64,000 bases of DNA from Durusdinium trenchii (Eukaryota; Sar; Dinophyceae; Suessiales; Symbiodiniaceae), in the NCBI GenBank assembly GCA_963970005.1, contig CAXAMN010022718.1, forward strand, positions 73,071 to 137,070. Direction: 5' to 3'. This document shows positions 1-9,300 of the stretch, piece after piece. Within the stretch, counting starts at the first letter, position 1. Each line of letters opens with the position of its first letter. The translations under genes were made by a program, and so were the position numbers. The notes under the pieces were generated by a model that did no database searches, was not told the origin of the DNA, and saw only the letters and a list, made by a program, of their open reading frames with translations.

Positions 1-790
1 GAAACCAAAAAATAATTAAACATAATTAAAATAATTAAAATAATTAAAATAATTAGAATTTTAATTATTTCCAAACCTCCGGGAAAAAAAACTAAAAATA
101 ACTAAAACAAATAAAAAATATTTAAAATAACTAATAATAAGTAAAATAACTAAACTTTTAATTGTTTCCGAACCTCCGGGAAAAATAACCAAAAATAATT
201 AAGATAATTAAAAATAACTAAAATAAATAAAATTCTAATTGTTTCCGAACCTCCGGTAAACCCAAAAATAACTCAAAATAAGTAAAATAATTAAACTAAT
301 TAAAATAATCAAAATTTTAATTATTTCCAAACCTCCGGGAAAATAAATACACATAACAATAAAAATTAAACATAATTAAAGTAAAATAGTTAAAATCTTA
401 ATTGTTTCCGAACCTCCGGGAAAAATATTTAAAATGATTACAATAGATTAAAAATAAATAGAATAGCTCAAAATAACTCAAATACTTAAAATAGCTAAAA
501 ATTTAATTGTTCCCGAACCTCCGGGAAACCCAACATAAGTAAAACTATTCAAAATAGTTAAATTATTTAAAACCATTAGAAATTAGTAGTTAAAAGAATT
601 AAGATTAGTAATTAAAAGAATTAACATAATTAGAAATTTAAATATTTCAAAACCTCCGGGAAACCTAAAATAAAGAAAAATAATTCAATTCTTAATTATT
701 TCCAAACCTCCGGTAAACCCAAAATAACTAAACTATTTAAAATAGTTAGAGTTTTGTTTATTTCCAAACCTCTGGTAAACAATGGTAAAC
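1..790. repeat. AT-rich satellite-like array with a conserved CCTCCGG box
   Basis: The stretch is built from AT-rich spacers (runs of AATAATTAAAAT type) broken about nine times by a GC-containing box close to TTTCCRAACCTCYGG followed by GAAA or TAAA. Boxes lie near 68, 166, 243, 326, 406, 508, 647, 697 and 760. Spacing varies from about 50 to 140 bp, so this is a degraded tandem array and not a perfect satellite. Its composition is far more AT-rich than the rest of the window. There is no coding signal. It may be the end of a longer array cut by the window edge, or a subterminal region of the element that follows. Confidence 0.75.
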
Positions 791-799
791 ACAACATAA

Positions 800-990
800 T
801 TGCACCTGCTGCGAAATCTGGACCAATACAAAGTGTTGCACTTGCCACGAAATGTACACTTTGAGGTTCACAGAGTGCTTCGCCTGCCACGAAACAAAGC
901 TACGGTTCACTGCACCCGTCACGAAATCAGAGCGCCTCGAAGACCACCAACCATGTCCAAAGTGCTGCGCCTGCCACGAAATCTGCAGAA
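800..990. repeat. Short degenerate repeats with a TGCCACGAAA core
   Basis: About five copies of a roughly 25-45 bp unit centred on CCTGCCACGAAA or close variants (near 808, 841, 882, 916 and 973) follow directly on the AT-rich array. Read on the plus strand they give a repeated LPRN peptide, but I take this as a by-product of the DNA repeat and not a gene. Confidence 0.55.
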
Positions 991-2440
991 CATGTACTCT
1001 GTGACGTGTGAAAAGGCATGACGTAGCTGAATATGTACGGCTAGGAATCCAACGCTGTGGTGGTCGCAACACTGAATACACGCGGTGGAAGATGGAGTAT
1101 CGCAGAAACTGTGCGTTTTGCATCTGTTGAGCATGGCGTGTAGAGCTTGACTTGCGGTGCAGGAAGTCACTGCACAGCTTAACACGGAGCTAGGAAACAT
1201 GTTGTAAGGCTGTGGTAGCTGAGCATTGAGGAGTATACGCGCAAGAGCAACCTTCCAGACATGATAGTGCGCAAAGGGTCTTTGCTCCATCCTGTATCTC
1301 AGGACTACGCACCTACGAGAATATGATTCTGGGCCTGACCCTCAGCGTACTCTGCTTGCAACCTGTCCACAGAGGTACCAACACCTTGCATTGCTTGCAA
1401 CAATCCATGCTTGTTCCATAGATTCTGGCTCAAGAGTACACTCACAAATTGGAGCAGTTGACGCAGCAGCAGATTTTCCGAAATCTTTACGGCAACTTGG
1501 AGAAACATGCATGATCAGAGCTTCTGTACGTATCTTGCGAACGAGGTATGCCCTTGATCTTTGATCCTATCGGACCAAAGCAAGACGACACAGGGAACGC
1601 CGGCAGAGCTTTGCTCTTGCTGTGGGGCTGGCAGTGTCTCCTGCTCAGTGAAGATAAGTAGATAAAAGTTCAGAAGTTCTGCCAACTCTCATGTGCTTCG
1701 AGGTCGTAAGCGGTCTGGCGATTTTGAAGTGCTGTCAGGCCTAGGGATGGTTGCGGTACTGTATTATCGTTACTTTGCCTGCTCTCGATAAGACACCCGC
1801 GCCGTCTCACTGCAATCTGTTAGGCCCTGTCACAGATCTTGTCAGCGATGAACCTCACTCAGGCCTAGCCATCTCCGAATCATTCTATTTGACCCTTGTT
1901 CGTTTGACCCTCATTCGATTTCTTTGCAGGAGCTCTTCACTCCTTCTGGGCGCGAGGAGACCTGGAAAACTTGAATGGCTCCTGGTGTCAGTGGGTCGCA
2001 CATAGGATGAGCTTGGCAATGACGAATAACGCAATGATAAACAATGTATACATTCCGATGCTAAGGTGACACTTTCATTGTGCCAATTCTTCACCGCTTG
2101 TGTAGTGCTGCAGACCAAAGCTCTCGCATTCATTGCCACTTGAACTACAGTATGAAAATTGCATTTACAATACATTTTTCAACAAGAGTCATGTGTGCGA
2201 GTTATCTGCAAGGCGACTACTTCATGAAGGAGATTGTCAACCGGTTGACTCACGTATGTGGACGAACTTGCGCAGATTGGTGGCGCTGTTTCTCGCCATA
2301 TTAAGCCTTACCTGTTTTATTCAAGAAGTAGAAACTTGAGTATCCGGGATCAAGCACTTGAGTGATCACTGCAAGGGATGAATTGCGGCTTTGGAGTGAA
2401 GCATGTTCGACAAAGCCAATGCAAAGTGGTGAAACAAAAA
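991..2440. other. No gene recognised
   Basis: Only short overlapping open frames without domain-like composition or convincing splice-bounded exons are visible. The stretch lies between the degenerate repeats and the first coding-like sequence of the element. Confidence 0.5.
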
Positions 2441-2444
2441 GAAT

Positions 2445-3027
2445 GTGATAAGCTGTGGTTGGACTCCTCCTGGTGTGGCTCGCTTGCATCCAATGGTGCA
2501 TGTCATTGGGTTCACACTGTTAGTACAAAACATTGAAGCAACTGAGCAATTCGACCTAGGCGATGCATTGGTTTGGAAGATTACTGGCCGGATTCGCAGC
2601 ACGGCTGATCTTCCTTCAGCGGAATACACTCCGAACTGGAAGCAGCTCCCACGCAAGCGATGGTATCGTCGGTTCAGGCTGGGTAAGTATTGGTATGAAA
2701 CGAAGCACGAAAGCGCGAACAGACAATGATTCCAGGGGACCTGCTCCGAGACTACTAGCAGCCTCGTGGCCAGAGGCAGGACGGATTCTTTTTCCTGATT
2801 GCGGATTAGTCTTATCATTACGCGTGTTAGGAGCAAACCCAAGTGAAGAACTACAGTACCCCGCATGTGGCCTCAGACCTGTCTTTATGACTGGCGCTGT
2901 GTGTCTGTCTGGTGATGATGGAGAGCTAAGGAAGGAGGTGGCAGAAGACCACAAGACAGGCCGGAATTTAGAATATAGTGCAGCAACGTCCTTTTTGAAG
3001 CGGCGCCCAGACGTTGCAAAGGCTTAG
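2445..3027 (+). CDS. Possible coding fragment upstream of the nuclease gene
   Basis: Two overlapping frames look partly protein-like. One at 2445-2729 contains an acidic/aromatic stretch reading EQFDLGDALVWKITGRI. The other at 2563-3027 runs to a stop just before the next open frame. Neither has a motif I know. The stretch could hold exons of an additional gene of the 3.9-12.3 kb element, or decayed transposon sequence. Exon limits cannot be set from the sequence alone. Confidence 0.25.
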
Positions 3028-3041
3028 ATGAATGGTGTGAC

Positions 3042-3507
3042 ATGGTGGGAGATGTGATTCCGCTCAATGATCTGTGGTGTGTCCTGCTTGGCATAGAGAT
3101 ATATTGGACAACTACCCATGTATCATCTGATGAGAAGCTCTATTTAGCTAAGGCATTGCGGCATTACAGAAAAACACACGGATCACTGTGCTTAGGTGGG
3201 TACTTTGTTGATGCCATCGTGGCCCGACTGATGGAAGAGAAGGACGCTGGATTGGGTTTTTGCCACTTGATTGCAGCAGACATCTCTTTACTAGAACACA
3301 CTCATAGAAGACTGAGGCTTATCCAAGAGGCAAAGACGTCGTTGGCGTGAAGAAAGCATTAGACGGTGGCGGGCCAGCAAAATGCGCTGGATGGAAGCCA
3401 GAAGGGATGAAGAAGAAAGCGAGATTCTGGAGCAATACGTTGCGATTGCCAGAGAAGAAGCCAGAAGTATGATTGAGAATTCAAGTCTCTCTCTTGCATT
3501 GGTGTGA
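3042..3507 (+). CDS. Hypothetical helical protein fragment, two frames
   Basis: An open frame starts at ATG 3042 and reads through 3350 with a well-balanced composition, including KLYLAKALRHYRKTHGS and DISLLEHTHRRLRLIQEAK. Right after it, in another frame, 3355-3507 encodes a charged helix (RRWRASKMRWMEARRDEEE) ending in TGA. The two pieces read as one alpha-helical protein interrupted by a splice or a frame change near 3345. Position and strand suggest it belongs to the same element as the nuclease. I do not recognise a family. Confidence 0.4.
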
Positions 3508-3898
3508 GGTCAACATAGAGTCCGCATGGTCTCTACTTCTAAACCTACATTTGTATACCTTCATTGCTGTGAGGCTCTTCGGGCTTTTTGCGCCCCACTT
3601 CAGAAATCCGTCCGAAGACAACCATCTCTCGCTTTGAGTGTCTCGGCTGATGAGATCTGTGAATAGTCACTGAACTATGCTAGCGTTCTTCTCCCTTGCC
3701 TGAGGACAAAACAATTCCATCACGTATGCCTTGTTGATGTTCTCCGATGCCATGGATGGAAAGTTCCGTACGAAGAACATGGACCATTTTTCGCAGTAAC
3801 AGACGGGAACCGCTTCCTGAACAAGTGGTCGCCCTTAACTCAGTTCAACATGATGTCACATCTTTTTCTGCTGCGTGTCAACACAGAAACTCAATGCT

Positions 3899-6375
3899 AT
3901 GACCCATGCATCTTTCAGGAAGAAAGTGGTGTACATCGACCCCCAGTCACTCACCCACGAGGCCAAGAATGCTAAGTGCATTCTCTTCCAAGACCAGCAC
4001 TTTGTGGCTTTGCGATTCTTGGATGGGCAATGGGAAATCAATTTTGAACGGTATACACATACCTGGGAAAAAGCTGATCTGTACCGTGGCCTTCAGCGTG
4101 GACATCCCTACTGTCAAGATGAGAAGGGCGTGTGGATTATCGATGTGGAAGAGGTCGATGCTGCCTATTACATTGCTTCCCAAGAAGATGTGTGCCACAA
4201 CAGCAGAGGAAAAGATGAGTGCGGTGGCTCTATCTCTAACCACTCTGGCGTGAAACGAAAGTGCGTCGAAGAGGATGAAGAAGAAGCGCAATTCCGCTCA
4301 ACAAACATTCGGCACAATCGTCAAGTTGCTCTGAGATTGACATCTCTGCGAAAGCAGGGGGTGTTTGTGTGCCAAACTGTTGGAATGCAGCAACAGTCTC
4401 TGAAGTTCAAGACATTGGTCGGTACTGATCTAGAACAACTTCTTCCCCAAATTCTGATCCGAGGATCTGTCAACAGAAGCTTAATGCCTTTGAAGCCAAA
4501 CGTCTGGCCTTCCAGTGTGCCGGTTCCACTGGATCATCTGAGCCAGTTACACAGGCACCCCAGAGATGAACGATTGACTTTCGACGCAGCAACTCACACC
4601 TATTTCTGGGACGGATCGAAGGTTCACATTTCGTGCACTGGGCTCATACATCGCTTCAGTCATGACTTTTGCGCAGACAAAGCAATTGAAGCAATGAGAC
4701 GGTCCAACAACTGGCCACGGCCACAGTACATGAGGGGCTCCGTATCCCAGAAACTTATACTTGACCTCAGCAAACTTCCTTACGCGCATTTGTTTCTAGA
4801 TCTCCTGGATGGACCTGGCAGATGCCAAACAAAGTTGTGCCAAGCGATTCAGAAGCTGATGGTTCACCACCCTGAAGACAGTAACTTGCTTTTGTCTCTT
4901 GCAATGAGCGACGAAGAAATTAAAGAGCAGTGGAAACAAACTGCTGAGATTGCATCATCACAGGGCACCTGGATGCACGCCAGCTTTGAGTGCTTGCTCA
5001 ATGGTGGCTACATAGAGACAGAAGATCGTGAAGACATGGAGCATGTTCTGTTTTGGAAATTTGCTCGGACTTTGCTTTCTGCTGGCGCAAAGATCTTTCG
5101 GACAGAGTGGACGATCTACGCAAGCGAGGAGGACCTTGCTGGCTCCATCGACTTGGCAGCTAGAATGCCGGTCCCTTGGGTGATGCTTTCAGCCAACCCT
5201 TTGCAGTTCAGACACAGTTTCGTTTTACTTTTCTCACTTCTTTACATCTTTTGTGTTATTCCTTGCGCACGTCCAAGTGTAGACAGTGTTGACATTGTTT
5301 TTGTTTTGCCTGTCTGTGTGAGGACAACGCTCTGTATCTGTTCGACTGGAAGCGAACAAAGAATCTTCAGTTCAAATCCAACTCCTTTGGCAAGTCAATG
5401 CTGCCTCCATTGGCTCATGTGCCCGATGCAACACTATGGCACTACAGACTACAGCTCAATCTATATGCCTCCATCATCGAGAAATACTACAATGAGACTG
5501 TGGGTGCAATGTTTGTGGTTGGCTGTCACCCCGATAATGGCATGCACCCGTTCGTGGACGATGTTCCCCGCATGCGCGCTGAAGCTGATCTTCTTTTGAG
5601 AGCATCGCAAACAGATCGCCTTGGGGGGAGCAGTCCTGCACAGTGGACATTACAACAGAAGCATGTCTTTCCAAGGCCTTCACCTATTGATCCAGAAATG
5701 CAAGCCAGGATTTGGGCTCAGCTGAAGCAATTCCGTACGGAAGTAGAGCCTTCGTTTCCTACACTTGCAAAGTTTCCACATCTCTTTTGGATTCTACCAG
5801 TTCCTTTTGATCTGCAGCAGCCACGTGCGAATTGGATTGTTCAGATGAGGGCATATGGTTGTTTCCTGTCCATGATTCACAACGGTCAGTCACAACAGTT
5901 AGAGCTTGCCCTGACGGCGTACTACAGTCCAGAAATTGAGAGGAACTTTGGACTGCTAGAACTGGTTTCAACTCAAAAGGCTTCTGTCAGCAGACGTGAC
6001 AGGCTGAAGAGGTTGATGGCTGCTTGGATGTGCTTGCACGTGCTGTCTGTACCAGTCCCAGGAAGTCATATCTTGCCACTCGCATCATCTACACCTCAAT
6101 CCCGCTATTTGACAATGCTGGCAGTTGTTCCAAATGCGCCGCTCACCTCGAAAAAGAATAAGAGTAAAAAACCCTGTATGCAAGGAGGGTATGATGCACT
6201 TGGCGGTGGCCAGTTCGATTCAGATGGATGCTCGTCTTCAAGAACTCTGTGTCTCATTTTCTTTCAGTTGTTAAAAAAGGTTAAGCTATTCTTGAAAGGT
6301 GTTTCTTTGCAGTTATTGTTTTGTCTGCTTCATACCTTAAGGAGAGAGCGGCATGCCTGCAATTGGTTGCGCTGA
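3899..6375 (+). CDS. RecB/Cas4-like PD-(D/E)XK nuclease of a mobile element
   Basis: Two exons are read: 3899-5170 and 5323 to about 6375, with a GT-AG intron of 152 nt in phase 0. The spliced product has the usual order of this nuclease fold: a YFWDGSKVHISCTGL strand-helix lead-in (about residues 240-255), GTWMHASFE (about 355), an acidic strand ending in LAGSIDLA (about 415), then LFDWKRTK just after the splice, and LQLNLYA as the closing Q-x3-Y motif. The intron separates the catalytic GSID from the DWK, so both exons are needed for an active site. A pyrimidine-rich tract ending in ACACAG at 3886 suggests a 5' exon upstream, so ATG 3899 is only the first visible Met. The N-terminal 90 residues contain QHFVALRFLDGQW, which could be part of another small domain. 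The last about 60 codons look intronic, and the frame may splice into the next gene. The likely role is DNA end processing during element replication or integration. Confidence 0.6.
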
Positions 6376-9300
6376 TGACTCAGTAGACGTGGCCAGCCAG
6401 CGAAGCGGTCCACGCACTGCTGCGAAATCGAAAGCAGGTCCAAGCCAGAGAGTAGAAGACAGTGCCATGAGAATTGTCAAGGAAGAGGACAAAGAAGCTG
6501 ACGACATTCCTCTAGAAGATGCTACTTTTGAGAGGCTGAAGCAAAGACGTCACATGAGGGGAGCCAACACGTCAGATGTAGATTTCGCGCACCTGTTCAA
6601 CTCCTTGGCAAAAATGAACGACTGCTTCCAGCAAGAACCTGCAGAGGAGATCGATACGTCAGACACCATCTTGCACAAGGTTCGGCTATGGCAAGATTGT
6701 GTGCGCAAGACATTTGCGGATGGCTCTGACTACTTCATTCGCCTCGGGGTGGGTGTCTTGGCATTTGGGCGGGCCAGACAAGCAGACATCTTTCTGCGAG
6801 AGCACGCGTTGCTGTACTGGGTCGCCGAAGGCCACTCCACCCTGCGTTTCCACACAGGCGACTGCTACATGAAAACCCCAAGTGGTGCATTCCAACAGCA
6901 CAGGGGCATACCCCCTGACCATGATCGCGTGCAAACTTTTCTTCTGCATGTGGAGGGCATTTTTCGGAAAATGCCCGTGCGAACACACCGGACTACTGCA
7001 GGACTGCTAGGCGCAATGAAAAACATTCTCCTTGACTATGACAACCAGGAGAATCAATTCTTGGCTGCGTGCGTGAATGCTTGCTTAACTTTTGAAGGGC
7101 AGCAGCGCAAAGAAAAGAATAGAGAAGAACATGCAGATGAAGAGCAAGAGGGTCCGGGGCAACAAGGTCCACAAGGACCATGGAATGCAGCCACTGCGAA
7201 AACCATCATGGCAGTGAAAAAGCAGTTGTCATATGAGCTGTGCCAAGATAAGCTCCTACATTTTATGTCGGAATGGTGTGACACACCCAAGGAAGTGGAA
7301 GCTTCGTGTTGCTACGAAGACTGCGCGGTGAAATACGATGATGAGCTCCTACCTGCTCGACAAATTCAGCGTGAGCAGCTTGTGAACTGCTATTTGAGAA
7401 TCCCTCATTCCATCAAGCAAACAGTGCCTGCCGACATTGTGGAAAGGCTTCGCAAGTTCTATTCACAGACGTTCTGGGGGAATATTGAAGCCTTCAAATG
7501 TGGACAGGCAGCGCAAGCCTTGGCCAAACGAGGTCTCAACGTTGTTCGGCTCTTTATTGGACTATCTAGTGGTGGGGTTGGACAATCTCTCTACTCCACT
7601 CATCTTCAAGCAATGTATGCTCACAATTTTGCTTTCTTTGATCCTGGCGTTTGGTTCCACGAAGATGAAATGAGGAAGCAAGTGGAACAATTGAATGGAC
7701 GTTGCATTCTGACTGGGCAGGAGAGTCCGTCTGGCACTGGTCGCGCCTGGGCTAGAGTGTGGGTTTGTAATCTACTTGTTCTAGTTCTTCTGTTTGATGT
7801 GGCCATCGTTTGCTTAACTGAAACCGTTACTTTGTACACCCAAGGCAAGCTGAGAGAAGACCTATTCAAGAAATTCGTCAGTGGCGACGGCATCGCAGGA
7901 CGAAAGCCCTATGGGTTCAGCACCAAGATGATTCACTGTGTGGGCTGGAAACGCCTAGAGGCAAATCGTATGTTCACTTTTGAAGATGTGGGCAAGAGAA
8001 ATTTTAACGCAATTTTGAGAAGAGCGCTGGTTTGGAGAGCCAGAGCAAGGTTTGAAGATCCACAGGTTATCGCGTCCGCATATGCAGATATCCACAAGGA
8101 CGGTGTCTTTCCGAAAGACCCAGATTTAGCGAGCTTCCTCACATCTTCGGCTGCTGTCGCTGCAGCGCTACAAATTCAGCATGCATTCGAGGCAGAGTAC
8201 AGCAAGCAAGCTTGCATTGACATGATCGAGAACTATGTCACTTGGGGTGGAGATGGTGGCTTGACAGAGCAAACAATGAGGGAAGCGTGCAGGCTCCCGC
8301 CCAGAGATATCCGTGCTGCCAACACAAAGTTTTCTGCAGTCATCCACCTAGATGAAGTAGAGGATGATGAAGAAAAGGAACAAAAAGCTCAATGGTGCGC
8401 TGCACGAGAAGCTGTCATGGATGTGGCTTTCAGCAAAAAGAAAATTTTCTTCCCGGAAGCCTTGTTGACAAGCTTGAAAGCCAAGGGTGGCCCAAATGTT
8501 TCGAGAGAAGGCTTGCTTGACGGACTGCTGAACATGAAGTACTTGCAGAGGTTGCCTGGATCAAAGAAGGCGGACACCCGCTACATTCCTGTCTTGACTG
8601 CTGAGGTCTCTTTGTGTGACATTTTGCATCACCAGGATCGGATTTGTGAGCTTGAGTTGTCTGAAATGTATAACATCGACAAGTTCAGCAACTACCTCAC
8701 CCAGCATCCTCACAGAGCAGCTAATTCAAAGATTTTGGCAGATGTCCTTCAAGCTTCTTCAGAAAGCAGAAGACCTAGAGCAGGCAGACCTTCACCAGAG
8801 GAGGTCAAGCAGAAGGAAGACATGCAAGCTCGCAGTCGCAAATTGCGGAGTGGTGAGACTCACGGAGAGGAGTTGCTAGAGGCACTAACAGAGCCAATCC
8901 AGAAGAAACGCAAGTTCTCGCAGAAAAAGCCTGAAGTCAAGACAGAAAATTCTGAAGATCACATTCTCATCCGCAAGGTGAACTACCAATACCCTGGCCC
9001 TTGCACTATCCGAACTCGCAAACAAGTGGTAGGTATCGGAGCTCAAAAACTCAGCAGAAGAGCGCAGGTGATGCTTTTGGATCAGACACATGACCTGGAC
9101 ATCGAGAATTGTCTTTTCACTTTGCTTCCCCAACTGCTGGAGAAATTGAAATTGGATCCACCAATGCCACCGGATGCACTAGCAGCCTTTGCCCAGTGCA
9201 GGTCACAAAGGACTAAAGTTTGCGCAGATGTCTTGCAATTGCCCCTGCACGTGGGCAAAGAGCTGCTGGTATCTATTCTGTACGGCGGACATGTATCGGG

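Noticed and set aside
1..790. Regular repeats with spacers, superficially CRISPR-like
   Set aside because: Spacers are AT-rich and alike, the spacing is irregular, there are no cas genes, and the sequence context is eukaryotic.
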